The translations under genes were made by a program, and so were the position numbers. The notes under the pieces are model-generated. The model was not told where the DNA came from and made no database searches. It saw nothing but the letters and a program-made list of their open reading frames with translations. Below are positions 35,091 to 48,400 of a stretch of 64,000 nucleotides of DNA, piece after piece (position 1 is the stretch's first letter; each line of letters opens with the position of its first letter). Origin of the DNA: Strigops habroptila (taxonomy: Eukaryota > Chordata > Aves > Psittaciformes > Psittacidae); NCBI RefSeq assembly GCF_004027225.2, contig NC_044278.2, positions 79,248,923 to 79,312,922 on the forward strand, given 5' to 3'.

Positions 35091-35487
35091 ATAACCACAG
35101 AATCATTAGGGTTGGAAGGGACCTGTGCAGATCATCTAGTCCAACCCCCTGCCAACCCCTGTTACACAGGAACATGTCCAGGCGGGTTTTCAATGTCTCC
35201 AGAGAGGGAAACTCCTCAACCTCCCTGGGCAGCCAGTGCTCTGCCACCCTCAACGTAAAGAAGTTCTTCCTCATGTTGAGGTGAAACTTCTTGTATTTTA
35301 GTTTATGGCCCCTGTTCCTTGTCCTGTTGCTGGGCACCACTGAAAAGAGTCTGGCACCATCCTCCTGGCACCCGCCTTTGAGGTATTTGTATGCATTAAT
35401 GAGATCCCCTCTGTCTTCTCTGGACTAAACAGACCCAGCTCCCGCAATCTCTCCTCCTAAGAGAGATTCTCCAGACCCCTGACCATC
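35091..35487 (-). mobile_element. CR1 3'-end copy next to the RBM26 promoter
   Basis: It opens with AATCATTAGGGTTGGAAGGG and GATCATCTAGTCCAACCCCC (inverted tail). It continues through the C-terminal ORF2 region, where the minus strand reads FHLNMRKNFFTLRVAEHW. About 400 bp remain. It ends about 75 bp before the CpG island begins, so it forms the immediate upstream flank of the promoter. Confidence 0.9.
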
Positions 35488-35559
35488 GGGTCCCTTTATT
35501 TATGGAAGAAGTTCGTGCCACAGGGGAAAGCGCACTGGCTGTACCTCCCTTCCTGCCTC

Positions 35560-36480
35560 CCTACGGCGCGTTCCCGTATTACAGCCCCCCGGGACCCAGC
35601 ACCAGCGACCACTACCAGCCCCGCCACAGCCCGCGCCTCGGCGCCCCTCCCGCCCCGCCCCGCCCGGCAGGCCCCGCGCGCCTCCCACCCTCGCGAGACT
35701 CCCTGTTCTCGCGACAGCGGGGTGCCGCCATCTTACCTGCTTGCCCGCTCCCTCTGTCCGGCTCTGCGGCTGAGGGGAGAGGGGGGGACGCGGTGCGCTC
35801 CGGAGCCGCGCTCGGGCCTCGCAGCTCGTCGGCCGCGCTGCCCTCCGCTCGCCGTGAAGGCGGGGGAGAAACCGCGGAGAGGCCGGAAAGCGCTCCCCGG
35901 CTGAGGAGAGGCGAGAGCGGGGCCCTCAGGGAGCAGCCGCTGCTCGGCTGGTTCCGCCCCCTTCGTGGTGCTGGGCCTCCGGCCCCTGCCTGGCGGCCTC
36001 TGCCGAACCGGGAGGCGGACGCGGTCTCGGCGGGTGAGGGCAGGCGCGGCGGGAGCCGGGGTCCCGGGCGGCGGGGCGGCGCGGACCCCGCCGCCGTTGT
36101 TGGTGCTGCTGCTGCCGGCGAGGCGGGGGGCCCGGGCCGCTCTGGATGGTGGTTAAAATGATCATAGAAAACTTCGAGGCGCTGAAATCGTGGCTCAGCA
36201 AGACCTTGGAGCCCATGTGAGTAGCTGCGACCCTTCCTCTCTTTCCCGCCCCCTCCAAAATAAACCTTCCCTTGGAAAAGACGGGGATCCTCAGGGGAAG
36301 GGAACGTAGTGCCGGAGAGCCTGGAGGGTCATCCCGGGAGATGGCCGCCCAGCGCCCCTTTCACCCGGCCGCCTTCGGTGGGGGGCCACGTAGTGGCCCC
36401 GCTTTCCCGGTGCCGTCCTCGGCCGGGAGGTAGGTCCGTCTTTCTCCAGAGGCTGCAGCTTCCCCCCCTAGCGACCGCAC
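35560..36480 (+). promoter_or_regulatory. RBM26: RBM26 CpG-island promoter and 5' UTR
   Basis: A CpG-dense GC-rich island covers the presumed start site, 5' UTR, exon 1 and the start of intron 1. A run of GC boxes (CCGCCCCGCCCCGCCC, about 35650-35666) fits Sp/KLF factors. Two CGCG elements, CTCGCGAGA at 35690-35698 and TCTCGCGACA at 35707-35716, resemble the TCTCGCGAGA motif of housekeeping promoters. GCCGCCATCTT at 35724-35734 is a YY1-type site, usually placed just downstream of the start site. No TATA box was seen. The true start site needs transcript data. A divergent transcript is possible from such an island but is not visible in sequence. Confidence 0.75.
36146..36216 (+). CDS. RBM26: RBM26 coding exon 1
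   Basis: Codons 1-23 plus two bases; donor GTGAGT. It encodes the first helix of the PWI-like region. A second in-frame ATG is codon 5 (36158). Intron 1 is 13,025 bp, the longest here. Confidence 0.95.
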
Positions 36481-39400
36481 TCATCTTTCCCTGTGTAGCC
36501 CAGAGCAAGCGGGAGATAATGTGTCTGTGTGTGCAGCTCCCTGTTCTCTGCTCTCAGCCTCCGTAGAGGCCAGGTGAATAACCACAGCCTGCCGCCCTGT
36601 CCAGTGACCTTCTGTGGGAGAGCTCAGGTGCCATGGGACGTTTTACAGGATCCTGAGATCTTCCCAGTAGCATTTTCCGTAGACTCGTTGCACGTCCTTC
36701 TCGGTTGTTTTGAATATTGGATGCTCTTTTGTTTCCCTCCCCCCTGAATAAAAGTTGCATCAGTAGGAGCCCCAGAGAATAATTTGCCTATTTGTGAGTA
36801 CCTGCTTGGCCTCTAAGCATAACATTCATGTGAGTAATTGGGGCTGTTTTGCAAATAGTCCACATCTTTCTTCTCTGAATGATAGTTTAGTGGAACTGAG
36901 ATGCGAACTTGGTTTTAAAGGTTTTGCCTTCTGGAGATACGGTGCCTACGGATGTTTTAGATCAAAGCATGCACTTGTCATTCTGAAACCCCATTTTAAT
37001 ATGTGTGGGTTAAATTGTTGCAGCTTGATTTGAGTCAATAGAAGTAGAACTTTTCAGTTACTTCTGGTATTAACTTCTGAGATGTTTGGCCAGTGTCAGT
37101 TTTTGATGCTATCAAACGGGGGGTGTGTGTGTGTGTGAAGGCTGCTTTATGGCTTCCATAGCTATTAGTTAAGTATATATATGTACTTTTATAGTTTGAC
37201 TTATGCTGAAATAACTTGAAAAAGTGAAAAAAAAATGCTGGGACACTTTTCAGTGGGTTTTTTGGGGAGGGAGTGGGTGTGGTGTTTTAGTTGTAGGTTT
37301 TGGTTTTTTTTTTCCATAGGACCTAATCCAAACCACAGTGAAATAGATGAGTCTTGAACTTAATTTCAGTGGACTTTGAATTAGGCCTGCAGGAAATTAC
37401 GCCGGGTGCCTTTATGTAAAAGGTTTGACCCTTAAGACTGTGGTAGGATTATGTTGTTGTTATTTGGGGAAAAAAAAAAAAAGCAGCATCTTGTAAAGGT
37501 TTAGTTTGGGGGAGGTGAATTAATGTTACTCTTGAGTCAAAGTAAGAGCAGAATAAAGGAACACATTGGTAAGATAGTATTAGAATAACAGAACGTACTG
37601 TGTTAGGTGGTAGTAGATCCAGGTAGTCCTCTGGATGCTCCTTGATAGTCTGTGGATGCTTTTTTTGCATGGATATTCTGTAAAAGGTCATGAGCAGTAT
37701 GATACCAGTATTTTAGAATGCGCTGGTCAGGAGGCTTGCAACAGACAATATTGAACTTTGAAGAACCTTGTGATTTCCAAAATATATGTTGGTAGGTTGA
37801 AATGATAAATTGTACACACTTACCTTTCAGTTGGTTAGCAGCTGGAGATTGATCTGTTAACTTCAAACAGTTTACAAGGAGCATGTTTAAATTCTGTGAA
37901 ATCTGGAATGGGAAATCTGTTTGTGACATTTACAGGAGGGCTTCGACTGACTTCAAAATCCCTTTATTGAGTAAATACAATAGGCTTTTTGGATTTTGCA
38001 GATCTGTATCTGAAATTAATTTATACAGTTCTGCTTTTTCATGAGTGTTTATGCATCAGGAGCTGAAGTTTAACTTTCACCACTGAATAATAAGTTTCTT
38101 ACTTGCAGTATAAGTATCGAATGTTTGCGAAATACTATTTACCTAGAGGTCAGTGTGGTTCCTCAGTCTTTCCCTCAAGTTCCATTCATTAGTGGTGTGC
38201 AGTAGTAACTTCTTGTTCTGGTAACAAACTCTGATTGTTCCGTGTTTCTCTATTTGTTTTCATGCTGAACTGTGATATCTGCTAGTGATAGAGGGCAGGT
38301 AAAGGGTGAAATTGTGATTTCCAGCTTTTGTGATCAGTGCGATTTTTTTTGCTTTTAGCAGTAAAAGGACCACCATGTTTCTGTTAAGTTAAATGTTGTG
38401 TGTGAGCAGTTCAAGTATCGTTCTCGTGCTGGAAAACTATGTAATGGCATAGGGAATTGCAGGCCTGGAGGATGAGTTCTCTGAATTTTTAGCTTTGGGA
38501 GGAAAAAGGCCAGAAGGGACTGTTAAATTCACATTCAGTTTTGTGCTGTGTCCTATGTAACTGCATTATTCCAGTAAGTGTTAGAGTTGGTAGAGAGGTA
38601 TTGTCATTTCCCAGCAGTCAAATAGTCTTGGAGCTGCTTCTGGTCTCAGTTATCTGAAGTGTGTGCCTACAGCCATGCTTTTGGCTGTATGAAAATTTTA
38701 GTGTGTAGTTACTTCTAAAGAAGTAAGTGCTGTTGATCTAGTTGGTAAGTGCAGTGCTAGTACAACAAAGCCCAAAGTGCTGGTTGTCTGGACGTGTTAC
38801 CATAGCCCGCAAATAGTTTTTAACTTGTCTTTTCCTTGTAATGAAACACAAAATGTGCCAACTGTTTTTTATCTCGTGGCTCTTTCAGAAAGCTTTAGCT
38901 GAAAGATAGGCAGCTGAATTTCCTAACTAGACTAAGGAAGACACCACTGTATTAGATCGTTATGTAGGTGTTGTCTCAGTAGTTTTAAGGGGAGAAGTGC
39001 ATTTGAGAAAATATGCAAATAAATTTTATACACATTTATATAGGTCTATATGTGCTAGTTATCTAGAGCTGAGTAGTTAGAATATACTTTATTTTCTAAG
39101 TTGTCTGTTTCCAGCTAGCTAACAGTTTTTAATTGGGATGCACAGCTTGCTTCAAAGGCCATAAAACATGCATTTCTGAAACATCTTCTAGAACTAGAAG
39201 ATGAAACAACCTTTATGGATATTGCTATTTTATCATGAAGTTTTATCATTAAACTATTTCAAGGCATTAGCAGGAATGCTAACTTTTCAGTGTAATGAAG
39301 CATGTTACGTGATTGTATGGACTGAAAGTTATTTGGCTGTTGGATTGCTTTCCCATGGCGCCCTGGGAAACACTGTTCATAGACAAGAATGTTTGGAGGA

Positions 39401-42400
39401 GGCGGATGATGTAGGCCTTAAGTTTTTGAATTTTTTGTTTGTGGTTGGTTGTTGGGTTTTTTGGTTTGTTTATTTTGGACGTCTCAAATGCCTTTGGCAA
39501 AGCCTTGGTGATCCTCCATGCACACACTCCTTATCTGAGTTCAGTCTTGTTGCAGTGAGGCAGAAACTGCAAATGCTACCATGCTGGAGCATTTACACAG
39601 TCCAGCTCTGCTTGAAGGGTGGTAGATCTCTAGTGACTTTCTACGGTTCTCCAAAGATCTGCTGCTTTAGTGGCTTTGGAAATAACTCCTAACTGAGCTG
39701 CTGCTCAGTTTGGTGTACAGAAAATGAGTGAATATGCACACAAACCCACTATAGATACAGCTATGTGAATGTAGTACCAGTGTAAACAAAGTGGCAAGAT
39801 TATTATTTTTGTGGGGTGGCTGCTCTGTATTTGACTAGAGCTATTTTGTATGTTCAACTCTAGTCAGCTCTGTGAAGAAGGCGTTTCTCAACAGTCTTCT
39901 GCATTGCTTGCAGACAGCAATATGCTTAGTTTCTAGTGTTATACACTTTTTCTTGTCCATGGCATGGCTCCCATGAAGTTTTTGAAAATAATGTTAAACT
40001 TGGAATATAACTTTGTCTGTCACTTCTAATTTCTGCACTAACAAAGTTCTCACTGAGCCATATCTATTGCGATGGGTTTCTTTTCTGCACTTCCATTCCA
40101 GATCCTACATAAACTGTATAATCCTTGCTGGAATACCAGGATCTGGCTTGGTAAAGCTCCAAGTAGGGCTGTCTTTTTCATTTTTTTTCTTGAATTTGTT
40201 TGAATCTCAACCTGTTAAAAAATCAGCTTTTCTGTACTAAAGCTGAATTCACCATTTTGCCTTGTAAGGCATTGTAATGTTCTCCCCCTTGCCCTAATTC
40301 TTTGCAGTGAAAATTTTTCTTTTTTTTTAATTACTTTGTGTAAATTAACTTTAATTAAGATCGTCTGCTGGCCCAGTGAATTTTGCTTACAGTTTGATTA
40401 AGGCTCCCATATCTAATTTTTTCCACTTTGCTATAATTACGTTTTTATGAAGGTTCATGTACTAAATCAGACTTGAAGATGAAAAAATATCTAAAACAAT
40501 GTTTATAAGTTATTTAGTCATACCTAATTAAAATGGAAAGGTTTTTTGCATTGGTTAATCCTGTAAGTGATCATGATGCTCGAACTACTTATGTCAGAGG
40601 GAGTAAAATCCAAATTGTATGAAGACTATTTAGAGTATATCTGTTATTGGAATATTTTCTGGCAAACAGTCAGTATGCTCTGGTGTTTAGTTATGCCTTC
40701 ACTGTTCTGTTTTTATTTGTCATGCTTTTCAACCTTTGTTAAATCTCATAATAGTTTTTGGCTGTTTGGATCTTTGCTTAATTATTAATAAGTTACTGGT
40801 TAGTTATCTTCACACAGTTACTTAAGAAAGGTGGTGAATAAAAAAAGATCTAATAATGATGTAAGGAATATGCTAATAAGCCAGGATACTGAAAGAGTAT
40901 AAGTAAGATAAAATGAAAAACTTCGGCATTCCTTTGCATAATGCATGTGGCACACTGTCCTACCTATAGCACTCATCACCCCACCAGGAGCTTTCACTCT
41001 CATTTCCCATGAAACTTCCCAAGAAGTTCAAAAGCTATAGATGTTTGTCTTCTTTATATTTACTCTGTTAACGCTTTATATTAAGCTATTTATAGCTAAG
41101 ATAAATAAAGCCAGAAATACATGTTATTGATATGTCACTGTCTTAACACTAGTGAAGATACGCTTAGGCGTCTGTTATGAAACTTGATGTTTTGTTCACA
41201 GAACAAGTGGGAAGCTGCTGTATTTGGGAAATTGAGGTCCTTAACTGATACTTCTGATACCGCTAAGCTTCTCTGTAAAAATACTATGATCGAATTAAAA
41301 TATTTGTGTTATAAGGTATAATTGAAAGCAGAACATAAAGAAGAAAATAATTCCTGTTACCAGAAACCTCTCTTGTTCTTGCACTGAATATCAACAGCAA
41401 AATGGAACCCCTTTTCTGCATTGCACATCATCGCAGAGACGCTGTGATGATTTTTGCTTTCTGCACTGAATGTGTTAGCCAGCCAGCAAGCTGACAGCTG
41501 TTCTGCCTCATGAGAGCTCTCTTGAATCTAGAGGTGGCATTTTAAGCTGCTGGTTGCAGCTATATGAATATGTCAGATCTGGGTATCATGATAATTTAGA
41601 ACTATTGTAATGACATCAGTAACTTATGTAACAGCATTGGAGGCTGTTGCATTGCTCAGTGTATTTCTGTATTATTAAAGAGTTAATGAAAGTGAGCATT
41701 ATAACAGTGGTCCTCATATACCGTAGTGTCTCAGGAGTTGGATCTTGCTGAGTGAGTCTGTCATTCATTTTACTTATTGAATACTGTAGCTTTTTATACA
41801 TTTATTTTTTTTTTAGTAGCAACACAACAGAATGGTACAACTGCCTAAATTAGACTAAGCTGTTCTGCCCAATAAGCAGCAGGCTTTTTTCCGCACCCAC
41901 TCAGCACTGCAAATACGAAGCATTTCTGTCAGCCTGCAAACATAACCATGTCCACTTGAATAATTGTCAAGAACTGAGCAGTGTTCTAGAGGAGTATAAA
42001 TACTAATCTTTAGGCAAGAAAACTAGACTGAAATTTAGGTTGTAAATTCTCAGGATCAGAGTATGACAAATAACATGCACCTACATGTTACTTCCTTTAC
42101 AGAGAGATCGTTCACTGCCTGGAGGACTTGAAGCATGCTTTTGTGGTTTCAGTGTACTGTGGTAGTTTAAATTTGTTAAGCAGCTAGTTTCAGGACTTGC
42201 AGCACCTTCTTGGTCTGTACATTTGTTTTAAAAAATGAAAGAAAAAAACCCTCACATGATTTCTTTTAGCATCTTAAAAGTTGTGTGTGCACAACGGTTG
42301 TGTCCAAAATGAAGTCTGGATTGAGGGTCTTGTCATGAGCTTTAAATAAAAGCAATCAAATGTATCTGAAATGAACAAGCAGTGGTTTTGTTGCAAGGAA

Positions 42401-45400
42401 ACCGTATGGAAGTTTCTTTTCTGTCCTCACTCCTCTCCCTCCCCAAAGCCCACTTTTTCCCTGAAGTGAGTAACCATGTTAATTTTGTGAAAACTGTCAG
42501 ATTACAGTTTGACAGCTTCAGCATGAGAATTTTTTACTCTTTCTCTCCCCACATGGTGAAAGGTTATGTACCCTATTGCTGCTTATGTATATCTCCTCTT
42601 GGGAATTTGCATCTGTTTTCCAAATATTTTCATGAGATGGTAGACTTTGGAATAGCGGATTCTTCTCCCTTTCATAGAAAAGGCACGTAGAAATGTGTGA
42701 GTTAGGTTATACTGCAAAAATGATTTTTTTAATGTGATGGTTGAGTAGTTGTCAAATAACTGTAAAATTTAAGCAGCAGTTTGTCTCGTCATGCCAGTGA
42801 TACTTTTGGCAAATTAAAGGATTATCCTCTTGTTAAACCGATTTCTGTAGTATTGACTACAGCAGCATAGTACCAGGTCTGCACCAAATGCTGTAGATAC
42901 TACTTTTAAAAGAATAACCAGAAATAATTACTTTCTTAAGGCTCCAGTTCTTAGTGTGAGTCTGTCACTCTAAGTGGCTACTTCACTTATTAAGAACTGA
43001 CTGAAATGAAGAATTGCAGCATGAGGAACTTCATAGCACTGTGTGGGATTTTCTGAGAGGGAAAAAGATATTTCAGACCTTTTCTCAAGTTAATTGGCTT
43101 CAGCTTGTTTATGTGTAGGAAACATCGAATGTCTATCTTTACTCATTCTGTACTTTGTCAGGAAGTCAGACTGGAGTAGGATAGGCAAGGTTAATAAGCT
43201 GTTTATGTGTGTGAGTTTTTCAGGTATGTTATCAACATCAAAACTATCATTCTTGAGTCTGCTTGCCATTTTTTAATTCCTTCTTCGTCCTTCTCTTGAT
43301 TTAAGAATTCATCTGGTTGGTTTGTGGGGGTGTGTTTGCTGTCAGTGTGAGTATTTGAACAGGAGTCCTAGTGGCCTTATTCAGTGTTTTCTTGATGGAG
43401 AGTTCAGGGCCCTGTTGGGGAGGCGTTGCCAAAGTTCTCAGAGTGTTTGGTCCAACAGATTTTCAGATCTCCCTTTGCTCATGATACTTTTTGCATTCAA
43501 AATACTCAAACAGCATGTTTTCGTTTGAAGATGTATTTTTGTTACTGATGCTTAGGGACATTCTTGGGCACTAACCTCACAAAATGTTTCCTCAGCATAC
43601 ACTATTCAAAGTTTGTGCTTATTCTCTCTTACGGCTTGAAAGATATTTACTATATGCTTGTATTCAATATCTTTTGAAAGGGTTCTGTAATATTTATGTG
43701 CAAAAGTATTATGTTTGTTTAGCTTATCTGCCTTTTTTAATTTCTTTTAGCTGTTTTGGCAAAGTCTTTCTAAGTCTGTATAAGCTCTGTTGTTAATAAG
43801 GGTTTTGTATGTACAGCTATACCAGTAACATTCTGTTTTTATTTTAAAAGAACTTCAATATGTATTCCACATCCACTGCATTTGTAAGTTAAGGCTGATG
43901 TCTGTAATTGCATGGTGATTATAAAAGTCAAAGTGAGTTTTCAGAAGATATTTAGTACTTTATATTTAAAAATATGTAAATCTGAGTATTGGAAGTGGAT
44001 ATACTGAGTATTATTTAATGAATTGCAAAGTATTCAAATAAAAAGACTGTACAGAGAAATGAGTCCTCTTCACCCAAATTACTTTTCCCTTCTCAAACAT
44101 TCATTATTTCGGGGGAAAAAAAAGAACAAAAAACAAGTATATATTTAAGGCTTACTCTAGCAATTTCAGCTTTTCTCTTCTGCTTTAATTTCTTTATCTG
44201 AAATGGTAATTTCATGTAATAACTTCAAAACTGGACGAGATCAGAAAGAAAGGATTTTGAACTTTTCTATGAGGCTTGTTGCAGTTGTGAATTCGTGCTC
44301 CTACAATTGAACAAAATATTTGGTTGACTGTTACTTTCCTTCTTAAAACTCCTCTGTGGTGGGTAGCAGTTGGAGGTGTCTGGATTCTTCTCTGAAGAAC
44401 ATACAGAGCTCTAGCAAGAGAATTTTTTCATCCATGCTTGTATATTAAATGTTGTTTATTAAAGTGGGGCTACAAGAGCCATCTCTTTTATTTAATATAG
44501 AACAGTAAACACTGCACGTTCTCTGACTGAAAGAGTATAGGCTACAAAAAAGCAGTACTAGAGGTAATACCATTTAGCATTACTAGTTAGGGTCATATAT
44601 TCAGAAAATGGGTGTAAGAATACATGCTGTGGTGTTTAATTGTAACTGGCACTGGGATGTACTTGCTGCAGTGGAAATGAGTTCAGGTTACTTGTGCCAA
44701 CAGGTTTGTGTTGCTTGTGAAAGAAAACTCAAAAGTGAAAGCAGGAGGAGAAATTTATGATTATTTATGCTTATTATTGGTTGCAGCAAATGCCTACAAA
44801 AAGTTGGGAGGATGTAGTTACGGGGCTCAAAGTTGTGAAATGTTGTTTTACATCTTTCAATTCATGTGAATGTTTTTCCGGCAGCCAAATTTTAGCATAA
44901 GAATAGAGTTATGTCTAAACTTCTGTCACACTTATAACACACATGCCATTTATGCTGAGATCTGTCATGTACCACACCATATTGAAGTTATGCTAAGGAT
45001 TCAAACCTTTGACAATTGAAAATGTATATAATTCAGTGAACATTAGAATTGAAATAGAAATTTATTTTTAATTTTAAATGCAGATGTGAAATGTGGAGGT
45101 CATATTCTGATTTTTCTAATTTTTCTGAATTGTTGGTTAAGGACCTTTCTCTATTAATCTTACAATCTGCAAGAATATAGTGAGACATACTGCATGGGAA
45201 ATCCTGCTGCACAGTGTATTTTGCTGTCATCAGCATGGGTGCCTTTCCTGTTTATTTTAAAGAGACATCACTTAAAACAGGTTGACTATAAGAGTGTAAA
45301 ATACAAGAGAGAGGTTTAGAAAAACTGATAAAGCATGCTCAAAATGGGTGAAAAATCCATGTATGCGTAACAAAGATACAACAAGCATATTGCATATTAT

Positions 45401-48400
45401 TCACACACACAGATTGCTATTCTATAAGAAACTACAGTCAATCTAGAGAACATAAAGTCTCGTTTATCAGAAAAACTCGAGGCCCCTATAATCCAAACCA
45501 GCAGAATTTTTACTAAATCAAAGGATGGAGAATTTATAGACAACATTTTGGAATTCAGTTTGCTGAAAAAGAGAAAGGAATTGCTCTTAAAAAAGCAGCT
45601 CTCCCCCAGACAAAACCATTAATGATGATAATCCAGAACTCTTAATAGCTGTAAAGAACAGAAATTTTCAGGCAGACCTCCTGTATTGATAGTCCTGTAC
45701 AGTTTACTTCATGAGACCTGTTATTCCTCTCTTCTACTGTTTCACATTGCAGAAATCTAATTTTAGCATTATCTTTTTTTTTTTTAAAAAGCGAAGTCTG
45801 AAAAGCAGTAAAAGATCAGACTATAACCTTGTTACATCTATCTAAAATACTAGTTACAGAAACAAGTGTGGTTTTCACAACAGTGTGGAGAAAACAGATC
45901 AGTTTTTTATGGTTGTTTTTTTTTAAGCTTTGAACAACAGACATAGAAGAGGAGACTTCTGTTTCAAGTCGGTGCATAAAAAAGGAAGTCAGCCTTTGGC
46001 TTGTGTAAAGATTTGCAGTTTAATTTTAAAAAGTGAAAAGAAATCAAACCATACTGTCAAAATACAAAAACATTTTCTCCATCTCATTCTGCCACAAAAT
46101 GAATTGGTATTCATTATTGATTATTTAATATCATCTATTAGTACTTCTCAAATACAGTACTTGTTCAATAGCCAAAATAAATACAGAGTTTTAACTTGGA
46201 AGCATGTAAGTTCTTCCTGTTGTGTACAGGGGGATTTCTACACTTACATATTGAGTAATACTTAGAGTTCAGTATGATTGTTTTGCATTGTTTGTATGTG
46301 GTTGTCTCGCATACAGAGTGATAAATGCTAGGACACTACCAGAGAAGAAAATGATTGTGTTTTGCAAATTCAAAGTATGCTTATTTTCATTGAGGATATT
46401 TTCTTCAGAGTATCTTGGAGTTGGGTGGATGGATTCAAATTCTGAGATCATTGTGGGGTGGACAGTATTCCTAAGATTTCCAAAATCATCATGGTGGGGA
46501 GGGGTGAAAGCACTCATTGCTTGCTGTATTTAAAGAGTTTTTTGAATTTGTTTGGGTTTGAGGTTGGTGGTTTAATTTTTGTTACACCTTTTGGAGTGTG
46601 GCTTTCCAGACAAGAATTTTCATTTTTCTACTCTGCTTATGAGAGAGGAATTACTTTAAACTGCACATGAGGTTGTTATGTATTTGCTACTGTAGGAGCT
46701 GGAGAATTAAAGTACATATTGAAGTATGTTGCAGTAGCTAACAGCAGTGAGTTTTTACCTTCTAGAACTACTCTTGCTTTTTCTCCTCCCCTCCGTTTTG
46801 AGTGTATGTGTTGTCATTTAAGTCAATTGTAATAGATTTTGAACAATGTCAGGTGACTGTTATCAGATGATAACCATATTTGTGGAAATGGAAATAAAAA
46901 AACCCCAGTTTGCAATGTTCTATCTGATTTTTGTGGAGAATAGAAAGGCGAAGAAAAGAATTTGGTGTTATCATGTGAAAATTGTCCTCTCCCCCAAAGA
47001 TTGTTTTCCTGTTATGACTGTAGATAGATAATATGAAAATAGCACAGTAATTTTCTGAGTCATAATTCAGCTTGAGACTGGGAGAGGACTGAAGCTCTCC
47101 TGTAGTGACATTAAAGTGGCATGAAGGAACAGTAAAAAAAAAAAAAAAATAAAAAAAGGAAAAATAAGAAGAAAAATTTGCAAATTCTAACATTGAGAAG
47201 TTATGAAAGGAGGCCTTAGGGCCTTTGGGGGGCTGCACTGTTCAGTATCGGGCTTTCAGATGATGTGCTCAGGTGCTAGCAGTGTGAAAGAGACCATGCA
47301 GTCCTATCGCCCTTGCTAGAGGAGGTTATGTGCCTGCTTCCAAGATTTCTTGCTGCTTGAACAGTATTTTCTTCTGGATAAAGAATTGTTAAATCTGAAT
47401 GGGAGCAAATCAGATGTGATATTTGAAGGAAAACATTTCTGAACAATTTTCAGTTGGTTTGCAATCTGTTTTTTGATTAATAGTATATATTCGTGTTTTG
47501 TCAGTTTAGTGTGTGCAGGTTCTTCCAGAATGTAGAATCTGAATGCCACAGAATGCTGTGGTATCACCCCTAGCAGCTCAAGTTGCTTTGACAGCATGAA
47601 ATTCTGAAACTGCCTGCTCTCTAGAGGATGCTGAGTTAAGTCTGAAGCTCTGATGTTTATCTTCAGAGCGCTGCTGGACCCAGGCTGTCCAGAAGATCTG
47701 AGGTTGGATTCTGACTGATCTGCTTCCTTTGCTTAGTGGATATGTTTGCATAAAGGATGTTGCTTGCTGTGCAGGAGATAGCGTCTTTGGGGCGAGGAAT
47801 TAGGCAGCATCATATGGTGGTGGATTTGGTTTCTTCTGCCCAGTGTCTAAAATTCATGTAGTTTTAATGAACTACGTTCAGATTTTTAATTAAGCTTCAG
47901 CATTGAAATTTCGTTTGCTTTAATGTGGAAGAGATTGGGAACTGTCATTTTAGTCTGCATTGCAACTAGTGGACTTCTGTGCTGGAACAGTGTTTGTGTG
48001 ATGCTCATATTCAGTGCAACTTCCTAACCACAGTTTAATTTTACTTTTTTCTTAGTTATTTTTGCTAGACAGAATGTGCAGTTAGATGCCCCAGTGCCAT
48101 TTTTCCCCTCTTGGTGTAGTTCGTTAGAACACTACTATTAACTTTGATCACCACCCAAACAAGCTAACTGTATCACACAACCAGTGTGTATTTGTTAAAT
48201 CCTGCCTGGTTTTGTGGGGTTTGAGGTCTTCCTTTGGTTTATGCTACATAATGGGATTAGATGGTTTAAGAAAACGCTGCTGTTCTGCCTGATAAATCAC
48301 TGTCTCACCATTTCATTAGTTACTGTCTTTGAATTATGAAGCATTAAATTGTTTTCTGCAGTATTCTTGCATGCTCTGTCAGGTTTTACTCTGTAACACC

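Noticed and set aside
35502..36161. A 219-codon open frame over the CpG island, ending just after the RBM26 ATG
   Set aside because: It starts beside the CR1 edge, lies in GC-rich DNA where stops are rare, is in another frame from RBM26, and shows only compositional P/A/G/R bias.
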